Shown here: positions 19,601 to 26,293 of the stretch, in pieces
Layout: each line of letters begins with the position of its first letter
Position numbering within the stretch: position 1 is the first letter of the stretch
Assembly (NCBI RefSeq): GCF_018070025.1
Contig: NZ_JAGPYQ010000001.1
Span: 2,046,001-2,110,000 of the forward strand
DNA length: 64,000 nt
Direction: 5' to 3'
Source of the DNA: Streptomyces liliiviolaceus
GTDB taxonomy: Bacteria; Actinomycetota; Actinomycetes; Streptomycetales; Streptomycetaceae
Program-made: the position numbers and the translations under genes
The notes under the pieces: model-generated
Databases searched by the model: none
What the model saw: only the letters and a program-made list of their open reading frames with translations
What the model was told of the DNA's origin: nothing

Positions 19601-21268
19601 GGGCAGGAACCGCTCCTCCGCGTCCAGGCAGATCGCGTACATGCTGACGGCGGGGCCCTCGCGCAGCAGCCGTACGACGCCGGGCATGGACCGCAGACGG
19701 CGGGAGCCGTCCCAGACGACGACGATGTCCGGGTCGGTGAAGTTGGTCTGGCGGCCGTTCTCCTTGGCCGCCTTCTGGCGGGCGTCGAGGAGCTGGGTCA
19801 GCTCGCCGATGCGGGCGCCGACGGTCTCGGCGTCCGTACCGATCAGGACGTTGGTGTCCTGGGCGCCGGAGGGCCGGGAGTGCGGCAGCCACCGGACCCA
19901 GTCCCAGGTCTGCTGGGCGCTGTTCTCGGTGAGGACGTAGAACTGGACGTCGAGGGGGCTGTGCAGGACGGCGCTCTGCGCGACGATCCACCGCCCGATC
20001 GCCTGCGCCGAGTCGCCGGGTCCCGCGATGCCGACGACACCGCGTTCGCGCAGCGGTACGGCGACGGGGGCGTCCTCGATCTGCCAGGTGACCTCGCGCT
20101 TGTGGTCGTCCTGCTCGGGGTCGTCGAGCACGACCTCGGAGGGCAGCTGGCCCGTGCCGACCCTGAGGAGCAGATGGTCGGCGTCGGTGCGGCGCCGTTC
20201 CCACAGGCGGGTGCGAGGGCCGGTGCTCAGCGACAGCACGGAGGCCGGGTCGGGCACGGCCTGCCGTCGGTCGAGGCGTTCGTCGAGGAGGGCGTCCTGG
20301 GCGTCCTTCTCGATCCGCTCCTTGTGCTCCTTGTACTCCTTGACCTGCTTCGCATGGGACTTGCGCCCGTGCTTCTTGTCCATGAAGTAGTTGCCGAACA
20401 GGATGACCGGGCTCAGCAACGCCATGATCAGGTAGTACCAGCGCCCGAAGATCATCACGGCCACGACGGCGCCGACGAGCGGGGTCACCGCCATCAGCCA
20501 GGGCAGCGGCCGGGCCTCGAAGTCACGTGGCTTCGCCGGCAGCTTGAACCGGGTCTGGCGCTCGGGGGGCTGGAGCCGGGGCGGCCGGTTGTAGTCGAGG
20601 CCGGTGCCGTCCTCGGACCACTTCAGGGCGGCGTTCGGCGGGGAGTAGCGGTCGAGCTCGAAGAGGGTGTTGCCGACGGCGATCTGAGCGCCGAGAGGCC
20701 AGTCGGTCTTGGTCTTCCCGTCCTTCTCCTCAAGGGGCTCACCGTCGAGGGTGATGTTCCCCTTGTCCTCCCCGTGGAGGGCGACCTGGCAGGTTCCGTC
20801 CGTTGCAACTGACAACGTGAGCGCTCGCGCGGCCAGCTCGGGGTCGTCGACGCGGATGGAGGAGGCGGGGCCGCTGCCGATGTCGTACCGCCCGATGCCG
20901 AGCCGGTGCACGGCGCCCGCGGTGGGCCCGCTCGCCACGCGCAGTTCGACGAGCCCGGTCGGCTCGCCGGGCAGGCAGCCGGCGGGGTCGTACAGGCTGA
21001 CGACGGCGCCTTCGCGCAGTGCGGAGGTCCCGACGGTGGCGCCCGGGTCGACGGGATGGCCGTCGACGTAGACGATCGGCGAGCCGCCGCCGGCCGGGGG
21101 CGTCCCGTGCTGCTGGCCGATGGGGATGATCTGGGCCCCACCGCTGTAGCCGACGTGTGAGGCCAGCTCCTTCGCTATGTCCCCCATGGAGGACTCAGGA
21201 TCCGCGTCGAGCACCACGTCGGCGCTGGCGCCGCCGAGCGGATCGACGACGGTCAGAGTCAGGCGCAC
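16649..21268 (-). CDS. eccC: Type VII secretion ATPase EccC/EssC (FtsK/SpoIIIE) with N-terminal FHA
   Basis: 1539-residue motor of the ESX/WXG100 secretion system at the inner membrane. GTG 21268 follows GGGAGGA and begins the conserved RLTLTVVDPLGG. Order: an ubiquitin/FHA-like segment (1-100), an FHA domain (about 110-215, with RYDIGSG), two membrane helices (about 255-300), then three FtsK-type ATPase domains. Domain 1 has canonical Walker A GTTGSGKSE near 729 and Walker B LLIVIDEFAS near 836. Domains 2 and 3 have GAPRSGRS (near 1069) and GPAKSGRS (near 1364), with Arg replacing the Walker lysine. The FHA plus one-chain layout resembles Firmicutes EssC more than split mycobacterial EccCa/EccCb. 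Divergent from the first Esx-like gene. Confidence 0.93.
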   Translation of the reverse strand: MRLTLTVVDPLGGASADVVLDADPESSMGDIAKELASHVGYSGGAQIIPIGQQHGTPPAGGGSPIVYVDGHPVDPGATVGTSALREGAVVSLYDPAGCLPGEPTGLVELRVASGPTAGAVHRLGIGRYDIGSGPASSIRVDDPELAARALTLSVATDGTCQVALHGEDKGNITLDGEPLEEKDGKTKTDWPLGAQIAVGNTLFELDRYSPPNAALKWSEDGTGLDYNRPPRLQPPERQTRFKLPAKPRDFEARPLPWLMAVTPLVGAVVAVMIFGRWYYLIMALLSPVILFGNYFMDKKHGRKSHAKQVKEYKEHKERIEKDAQDALLDERLDRRQAVPDPASVLSLSTGPRTRLWERRRTDADHLLLRVGTGQLPSEVVLDDPEQDDHKREVTWQIEDAPVAVPLRERGVVGIAGPGDSAQAIGRWIVAQSAVLHSPLDVQFYVLTENSAQQTWDWVRWLPHSRPSGAQDTNVLIGTDAETVGARIGELTQLLDARQKAAKENGRQTNFTDPDIVVVWDGSRRLRSMPGVVRLLREGPAVSMYAICLDAEERFLPGECQAIVIAEPKPREREKSQDRGASGGVPAAPAGLGYQAGPGGFPSFQAWHTAEADDRQEGEEKPLELRLRVEQTGTARVRNVRPDFVSSAWCARLSRALSPIRDISGETEDSALPGSSRLLDVLQLEPPTSDAVAARWRMGGQSTMAVVGESYDGPFGIDIRRDGPHGLIAGTTGSGKSELLQTIVAALAVANTPENMTFVLVDYKGGAAFKDCVNLPHTVGMVTDLDAHLVERALESLGAELHRREHILAAADAKDIEDYQDLVRREPSHRPLPRLLIVIDEFASMVRDLPDFVTGLVNIAQRGRSLGIHLLLATQRPSGVVSPEIRANTNLRIALRVTDGGESSDVIDSPEAGHISKNTPGRAYVRLGHASLVPFQSGRVGGRRPGAADPRLLAPWAGPLEWADLGRAALVKPKVEAREEEEITDLKVLVDAVRDANRSLGIPSQHSPWLPALSETLLLDEVEVPAAAALAPGKLPPAPYGVEDIPADQARRPVVVDFSSFGHLIVGGAPRSGRSQILRTLAGSIARTHSSADVHLYGIDCGNGALNALTRLPHCGAVVARNQTERAVRLITRLKGELTRRQDLLSDKGFADIGEQRASVTEEERLPHVVVLLDRWEGWLPTLGEYNHGELTDELQTMMREGASVGIHLVVTGDRQVLLGRMASLTEEKYGLRLADRSDFTMLGINARKVPEEIPPGRGFKNESAIETQFALLSDDVSGQGQAAALATIGEAATARDTEVPRARRPFRVDSLPSRIGFAEAWEMRDPAVARSRLWGLAGIGGDDIMAFGPDLSQGVPTFVVAGPAKSGRSTALLNLARSYLLQGVRLVIAAPRPSPLRELDGQDGVLKVFTDDDIESDDFNEAIESASPEEPVVLIVDDGEVLEDADCERELKRLVQRGADRGLALVIGGDEEEVCSGFSGWQVEAKKGRRGLLLSPQDSGAGELIGIRTTRSMVGGPVTPGKGMLHLGNGETITVTVPL

Positions 21269-21540
21269 GATCGTCCTCCCGTATACCCCTGCTGCCAGCT
21301 CGGGGCTGCCGAATACCGCCCCGTGCACTGACCCGCGTACTGACCCGTGACGATATCCGCTCCACCCTTCCCACAGGCAACGGCGTATGTGCCGGTTCCC
21401 TGAAGGCTCTTGCCGGAACCGGGGTGTGCTGCTGCAAGCGTCCTGCGTAAGCTGCATGCTCAGCGGACGATCGCATCATCCGCAACGGGAGCCACGGGGG
21501 TTGGCCCTGCGGCAAGTCGAGTTGTTTCGGAGGACGCCAC

Positions 21541-21846
21541 ATGGCCGGCGGCAAAGATGCAGATATCACTTATGACGAGATGCACAAGGCGGCTACCAAG
21601 CTGACCGACGCCAAGGACAAGATCGACGAGAAGCTCGACGCCCTTGAGCGCTACATCCAGGGCCTCGTCAAGGACGGCTACACCACCCGCAAGGGCTCGC
21701 AGGCCTTCGAGGACTCCTTCACGGAGTTCAAGAAGGGCGCGAAGGACACGATCGACGGCCTGACGGGCATGTCCAAGTTCCTCACGAGCGCCGCGAAGGC
21801 GTACCAGGACCTGGATGACGAGCTGGCCAAGGGTGTCAAGGGCTGA
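21541..21846 (+). CDS. WXG100-like (Esx) small helical protein without the WXG motif
   Basis: 101 residues, helix-turn-helix hairpin composition, Lys/Asp-rich. At the turn, where WxG is expected, it reads KDGYTTRKGSQAF, so the tryptophan is missing. Near the C-terminus AYQDLDDEL has the YxxxD secretion signal. Size and signal fit an ESX-secreted protein or partner. It is divergent from eccC (272-bp gap) with a GGAGG ribosome site, and is followed by a strong terminator, so it is its own transcription unit. It could pair with the next protein as a heterodimer; this is not shown. Confidence 0.8.
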   Translation: MAGGKDADITYDEMHKAATKLTDAKDKIDEKLDALERYIQGLVKDGYTTRKGSQAFEDSFTEFKKGAKDTIDGLTGMSKFLTSAAKAYQDLDDELAKGVKG

Positions 21847-21904
21847 GGCTGCTTTTGGGTGGTTTGCCGCCTTCGGGTGGCTGGGACAGCCCGGTGATCG
21901 TGTG

Positions 21905-21947
21905 AACTGGTGCGGTTGGGGCACGACAGTGCCCTGCCGCACCAGTT
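21905..21947. terminator. Strong hairpin after the first Esx-like gene
   Basis: AACTGGTGCGG (21905-21915) pairs with CCGCACCAGTT (21937-21947), and an inner GGGCAC/GTGCCC stem sits inside. It isolates the Esx-like gene from the next cluster. Confidence 0.88.
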
Positions 21948-21990
21948 TGCGTTGGGGACGATGCGTTGACGGCAGGGCGCGAAGCAGGGG

Positions 21991-22314
21991 GTGACTGTGG
22001 GCGAATATACGCGAATCGAAGACCTTGAGGTGATTCGCGGCATGGGTCGAGGGCTCGGCAGCATCAAGAAGTCATTCGACGGCCTTGAGGATCTCAAAGG
22101 AAAGTATGACGAAGATTTCGGGGAGAACGATCTCAAGGAAAAGTTCGAAGATTTCGTCGACAACTGGAAGCTCAGCCGGAAAGAGCTGACGGAAGAGATC
22201 GACGCGCTGTCCCAGATCGCGAAAGCTGCTGCGGAGGCGTACGAGGCCATCGATCAGCAGTTGGCGGATGCGATTCGCGGTGCAGAGGAACCGAAGAAGA
22301 GTAAGCGGGGGTAG
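21991..22314 (+). CDS. WXG100-like small helical partner protein
   Basis: 107 residues, all-helical and charged. VDNWKLSRKEL carries a tryptophan at the middle turn but no WxG. AYEAIDQQL near the C-terminus is a YxxxD signal. The gene lies 5 bp before the long T7SS-signal protein at 22320. The same order (small helical protein then long protein) occurs at 27.98 kb and 33.85 kb, so it is probably the dedicated partner of that protein. GTG 21991 or GTG 21997 could be the start. Codon use is A/T-richer than in the neighbours. Related small proteins at 27679, 33550 and 49383 share the central FxDxW pattern. Confidence 0.78.
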   Translation: MTVGEYTRIEDLEVIRGMGRGLGSIKKSFDGLEDLKGKYDEDFGENDLKEKFEDFVDNWKLSRKELTEEIDALSQIAKAAAEAYEAIDQQLADAIRGAEEPKKSKRG

Positions 22315-22319
22315 CGAAG

Positions 22320-23684
22320 ATGAGTGGGCGACCGCGCGATTGGCATCCTCTGGCGGATGCCGACCCTGTTCCCGGCGATCCGGATCAGCTCGTGGGGCTC
22401 GGAAAGAAGCTGCGGAAGACAGCGGACGAGCTCGGTCGACAGGTCAGAAACCTCAAAGCGATCTCGAAGGTCGACTCGTGGGATTCTGATGCCGGAAAGG
22501 AGTTCCGAAAAAAGGCCGAGGGCAGCCAAGGGAAGCTGGAGGCCGCCTATAAAAGGTACGATGCGGCGGCCGTCGCAATCGGTTCCACCATCCACGAGGT
22601 GGGTGGCGGCTATCAGGACCAGTTGCATGCCCCGTCGACGAACTATGCATCCGATCTGAATCGAGCGCAGAAGATCGCCGATTCGGCGTTGAGGGAAGCG
22701 CGAGAAGCGGATGAGAGGAGGAGTGCGACCCGGAAGAGTATCGACGGTCTCTCGGGCAGTAACGTAAAAGAGGACAAGGAAAAGCTGGAAGGCAAGCTGG
22801 ATCTGGCGTCCGGAGAAATCGAGGCGGCGCGAGAGAAGGTCGAGTCTGCGAAACAAATTCGAGATGATGCGGCAAGGAAAGCTCGTGAGGCCATCGATGG
22901 CATCATCTCTCACGATTCTTTGAAGGATGGCTATTGGGACAGCTTCCTTGATGAAGTGAACAACTGGTCGGCGAAAATTGCAACGGCTTGCGGTGTCGCT
23001 GCCATGCTTGTGGGCTGGATTCCGATCATCGGGCAGGCGCTTGCCGGGGTTCTGGGGACGATTGCCATGACTGCGAGCCTTATCGGGCTCGTCTGCACGG
23101 TGATTCAATTTGCCAGAGGTGACGCGGACTGGATGGACCTTGGGGTTGCCGCTCTCGGGTTTCTCGCGGCAGGTATCGGTAAGGCTTTCAGCAAGTATGC
23201 CGGAAAGTATCTCGCCAAGACGCTGCCCAGACTTCAGAGAGCCGTCAGCAGGCCAGGAGCGCGTGCAGCGGGAAATATCGCCAAGCGAGACAGGCAGAAG
23301 CTGAACCGACTTGCCGGACAGAGATCAAGCCTCACTGCCAGGGAAAAACTCAAGGCATTCGGAGAGCCTTTCAAGGATCATCTTCTCTCGCCGTCCGGAC
23401 TCAAGGACTCTTGGAGCAACATCAAGGTTGTAGGAAGGCCTGAGTCGTGGAGAGGCATGAGACAGACTTTCGGAGCGCAAGGAGGATTCAAATCTTTCAC
23501 GTTCCTGGATTCCGGAGTGGCCGCTGAGGTGAACGCGGCAAAAATTGCCGCGAAGGAGCTTCCAGAGATCTCTGCCATCAATAAAATCTCCAGTAAAGCA
23601 AGTGCTATTTCTCTTACTGGATCCGTGATCACTGTCGGTGGCCTTGCGGCCGACCCGGAAATCAACCCCCTACTGCCCGGCTGA
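22320..23684 (+). CDS. Putative T7SS-secreted protein with signal-like N-terminus and hydrophobic hairpin (1 of 3)
   Basis: 454 residues. The N-terminus (WHPLADADPVPGDPDQL..., about 1-100) matches the T7SS-signal type domain, with SWDSDAGKEF as a WXG-like turn. Residues 100-200 are coiled-coil. A long hydrophobic segment around 220-270 includes LVGWIPIIGQALAGVLGTIA, followed by a basic variable region and a short Leu/Pro end (PEINPLLPG). No nuclease, NADase or other toxin motif was recognised, and the tail is short. Low G+C codon use suggests recent acquisition. It lies between its helical partner (5 bp upstream) and two family B genes downstream. Membrane-acting effector or structural substrate are both possible. 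Confidence 0.72.
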   Translation: MSGRPRDWHPLADADPVPGDPDQLVGLGKKLRKTADELGRQVRNLKAISKVDSWDSDAGKEFRKKAEGSQGKLEAAYKRYDAAAVAIGSTIHEVGGGYQDQLHAPSTNYASDLNRAQKIADSALREAREADERRSATRKSIDGLSGSNVKEDKEKLEGKLDLASGEIEAAREKVESAKQIRDDAARKAREAIDGIISHDSLKDGYWDSFLDEVNNWSAKIATACGVAAMLVGWIPIIGQALAGVLGTIAMTASLIGLVCTVIQFARGDADWMDLGVAALGFLAAGIGKAFSKYAGKYLAKTLPRLQRAVSRPGARAAGNIAKRDRQKLNRLAGQRSSLTAREKLKAFGEPFKDHLLSPSGLKDSWSNIKVVGRPESWRGMRQTFGAQGGFKSFTFLDSGVAAEVNAAKIAAKELPEISAINKISSKASAISLTGSVITVGGLAADPEINPLLPG

Positions 23685-23700
23685 GAGCTGAGAGGCGTAC

Positions 23701-24324
23701 ATGAGTAGCGACGACCTTGAGTACAGGTATTCACTTGACCTTGCGCCGGGCTGGGTGGACCTTACTTTGCCCGATGGATCCAAGGCGACAGCCCAGAAAT
23801 TGGCTGCTGCTCGGGTTGCTCAGTTTAATCCGTTGAGTCTTGCTGTTCAGAAGACGTCGCTGGTCGACAGTATGGCTCGCGTGGCGATGAAGGCCCACGA
23901 GAGCGGCGCGGTCGTAGCGGGGACTTACTATACGGACTCGGGGGTCAGTATCGCCGATCTGGAACTCGCCGTCTTCGGTGATGATGGGGTGCAGCCCACG
24001 CCCGGGGATATTCAGCCCATGCTTCTCGAATGGGAAAACATGGAGGTGGTCGGCGATTCGGACGTGCGTTACGTGGATCTGTCGGCCGGGCCCGCGGTGC
24101 GGGTGCAAGCGGCCATGAAGGAGAAAAAGCTTTTCGGGCGAGGTCGGTTGTCCGAGTTCATCAGGTACGCCGTGTGCCCTGCGGTCAATGACGACGTGGT
24201 GTTGGTGACGGTTCGATGGACGACGGTCCAGTATTCCGAGGAGCTCGCACGCATGGTGGACAGCATGATTGACTCACTGAGTGTCGCACCGGTGCAGTCC
24301 GACGGGGAAGATTTCTGTGCCTGA
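23701..24324 (+). CDS. Family B protein (PsbP/Mog1-like pattern), T7SS-locus associated
   Basis: 207 residues of unknown function. It has the outline shared with five other genes here: an N-terminal LAPGWVDL-type strand, a mixed middle, a disulfide-free core and a C-terminal VTVRWTTVQYSEELARMVDS helix that ends in a beta strand. This resembles the PsbP/Mog1/LpqN pattern (lPxGW at the start, helix plus strand at the end) and lacks a signal peptide, so it is cytoplasmic. It lies 16 bp after the long substrate-like protein and overlaps the next family B gene. A role as substrate chaperone or immunity protein is inference. Confidence 0.6.
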   Translation: MSSDDLEYRYSLDLAPGWVDLTLPDGSKATAQKLAAARVAQFNPLSLAVQKTSLVDSMARVAMKAHESGAVVAGTYYTDSGVSIADLELAVFGDDGVQPTPGDIQPMLLEWENMEVVGDSDVRYVDLSAGPAVRVQAAMKEKKLFGRGRLSEFIRYAVCPAVNDDVVLVTVRWTTVQYSEELARMVDSMIDSLSVAPVQSDGEDFCA

Positions 24325-24916
24325 CGCAATCGAATGGGATTCCCCTCCCAAAGACTATGGTCTGATCGTCCCGGACGGCTGGTTCAAAATCCGGCTGGAG
24401 CCCGAACTCCGAGACCAGGGAATTGTTGCCCTTGCCGATCAGCAGTTCCGCGGTGTGGACAATGCTCCGCACGTCAAGGAACGGGTGATGCGTGATCTGC
24501 AGAAGCAGGCGAAGACGGCATTCCGGCGCGGCGGAATCGAGCTATACATTTCGACTCTGACGGTAGGAGATGTCCCTCTGGCCTCCTCGCTTCTGGTATC
24601 CATTTGCCCGCCTGATTCCTGGCCTCGCAACGCGACCGTTCATCAGCTGGCGGAATATCTGGAGGCGCCCGCCAAACACGTCGCACTGGTCGACCTTCCG
24701 GTGGCCGGAAAGGCTGCACGGGAAAGATACCGGGAGGATCCCGACCCTGAGGTGCAGATGGGTAACACCTTGCCCACCACAACCGTCGCCTTCCATATTC
24801 CCATCCCTGCCACCCGCAACGTGCTCAGCATGACCTTCTCGACGCCTGTCGATCCTTTGGCCGACCAGATGGTGGAGCTGTTCGACGCGGTGGCGGAAAC
24901 GCTGCACTGGATCTGA
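24317..24916 (+). CDS. Family B protein (PsbP/Mog1-like pattern), second in operon
   Basis: 199 residues from GTG 24317, which overlaps the end of the previous gene by 8 bp, with GGGGAAG as ribosome site; translation is probably coupled. The N-terminal YGLIVPDGWFKIRLEPEL and C-terminal PLADQMVELFDAVAETLHW closely match the protein at 28060 (FGLITPEDWYRIPLQPED and PIADAMAELFDAVASTLRW), so the two are paralogues. No catalytic motif is visible and there is no signal peptide. The pattern suggests a PsbP/Mog1-type fold. It lies downstream of substrate-like protein 1. Confidence 0.65.
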   Translation: MPDAIEWDSPPKDYGLIVPDGWFKIRLEPELRDQGIVALADQQFRGVDNAPHVKERVMRDLQKQAKTAFRRGGIELYISTLTVGDVPLASSLLVSICPPDSWPRNATVHQLAEYLEAPAKHVALVDLPVAGKAARERYREDPDPEVQMGNTLPTTTVAFHIPIPATRNVLSMTFSTPVDPLADQMVELFDAVAETLHWI

Positions 24917-25111
24917 CGTCAAAAGGTGAACGTGTAGGGCAGTTCTGTTGGTGCGCTGACGACGTCGGCTCGGCAACCCGACTGTCCAGTCCGTCCGTCG
25001 ACTGGTGGTCGGCCAATGTTCGGTGGCGACGTCCCTGTCGCCGACGGCCCTGCCTCATGGTCGCCCTGGCCAGTTATCCTCGTCCGAACCCCGTGAGGAA
25101 TGGGAGAGTCC

Positions 25112-25690
25112 ATGTCTGTCGGATCAGGGGCCGGGAAGCCCCGGGCGCAAAGCTCCGGGCGGTCGGTCGCGGGGAACGTCGCCTTCGGCGCCGGGCTGCT
25201 GCTCGTGCTGGCGACCATGACGCTCGGTGGCTATGCGGGCGTCGCCCTGGCCCTCGGCCTGGCCGACGACTCGTTCCTGTCGGCGGCGGTGCCGGACGAC
25301 GGACGCAACGCCCTGGTCGTCGGCGGCATCGGCGCCGGCGGTCTGGCGGGCCTGCTGGTGCCGCTGATCCTGTTCGCGGCGGTCCGCGGGACCGAGGAGA
25401 AGCCCAGGACCGGACCCGGCGAGGCTCTCTTCAAGGTGATCGGCACCCTCCTCCTCGGCGTCTATCTGCTGCTGGTCTCCTTCGTCGTGGCGCAGCTCGG
25501 CCGGCTCCTGCCCGAGGGAGCGACCACCCTGGTGAGCGTCTTCGTCGTCGGCTTCAGCTGGATGCCGCTGGCGCTCGTGCCGTGGGAGCGGTTCGGGCTC
25601 GACGGCGTACAGGGACTGCTGGGTACGTCGCAGGGCACTTCCCGGGGCCGGGGGCGCGGGCAGGGCGACGCTTCAGACGAGTCGCACTGA
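25112..25690 (+). CDS. Membrane protein, four predicted helices
   Basis: 192 residues from ATG 25112, chosen over ATG 25100 because GGGAGAG at 25102-25108 is the ribosome site. Four hydrophobic stretches are clear (AFGAGLLLVLATMTLGGYAG, ALVVGGIGAGGLAGLLVPLI, LFKVIGTLLLGVYLLLVSFV, TLVSVFVVGFSWMPLALVPW), with a basic Gly/Arg/Ser-rich tail. Function unknown. It is convergent with, and overlaps by 18 bp, a family B gene. A TATCCT box at 25075-25080 could be its -10. It may be a membrane part of the secretion locus, by position only. Confidence 0.78.
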   Translation: MSVGSGAGKPRAQSSGRSVAGNVAFGAGLLLVLATMTLGGYAGVALALGLADDSFLSAAVPDDGRNALVVGGIGAGGLAGLLVPLILFAAVRGTEEKPRTGPGEALFKVIGTLLLGVYLLLVSFVVAQLGRLLPEGATTLVSVFVVGFSWMPLALVPWERFGLDGVQGLLGTSQGTSRGRGRGQGDASDESH

Positions 25691-26287
25691 CTGCGCCAAC
25701 TCGTCCGCCATCCGGCCCAGTTCCTCACCCAGCCCCAGGGCTCCCCAGAGCAGGCGGCACTCCAGTGCCGTGGGATGCGCCCGCGGCAGGACGTAGTGCG
25801 CCACACCCTCCAGTACCGTGCCGCTGTCGGCGCCCGGATCCGTCGGCTCCAGGCGGTGCACCCGCAGTGCGGCCCCCAGCGGCAGCTCCACCTCCGTGAT
25901 CTCCGGCGGCCGGAAGAACGGCCCCTCGGCGCTCTCCGCCTCCGCGCGCAGCACGTCCAGGCGCAGCGACCCGGCGGGGATGCCCGCCAGTTCCCGTACG
26001 CAGTAGAAGGCGGCCACGCCACCGTCCTGAGGCGCGAGGAGCGCGGCGCAGAGCGCTTTCTGGCGGGCGGCGACATCGCGGTACCAGAGCACGTCCTGGG
26101 CGAACGCCGTACGCAGGTCGTCGGGTACGTCCGCCGCGAAGTGCTCGTCGGCCGCGGACCGGGCCCACTCACCGGGGCGTGGGGTGGCGAGGTCCAGTAC
26201 GAGCCAGTTGTGCGCGGCGGGCAGCGTGACGCGGCACTGGTGCCAGTCGGCCGCCGCGGTCTCCGTGGCCGTGTCGGTGGTGGGCAT
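25673..26287 (-). CDS. Family B-like protein (PsbP/Mog1-like, divergent member)
   Basis: 204 residues, no signal peptide. It begins with a Thr/Ala-rich stretch, then WHQCRVTLPAAHNWLVLDLA. It ends LLWGALGLGEELGRMADELA... before a final hydrophobic strand, like the ends of the other family B proteins. Similarity is weak and based on pattern, not on long identity. It is the last gene of a minus-strand unit: helical partner (27679), long substrate-like protein (26294), this gene, with 6 bp between the last two. Its 3' end overlaps the convergent membrane-protein gene. Confidence 0.55.
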   Translation of the reverse strand: MPTTDTATETAAADWHQCRVTLPAAHNWLVLDLATPRPGEWARSAADEHFAADVPDDLRTAFAQDVLWYRDVAARQKALCAALLAPQDGGVAAFYCVRELAGIPAGSLRLDVLRAEAESAEGPFFRPPEITEVELPLGAALRVHRLEPTDPGADSGTVLEGVAHYVLPRAHPTALECRLLWGALGLGEELGRMADELAQSVRLV

Positions 26288-26293
26288 CGGTGG

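Noticed and set aside
17648..20812. Very long open frame on the plus strand opposite eccC
   Set aside because: It mirrors eccC in antisense, is Arg/Val/Gly/Asp-rich with no domain, and arises from the high GC third position.
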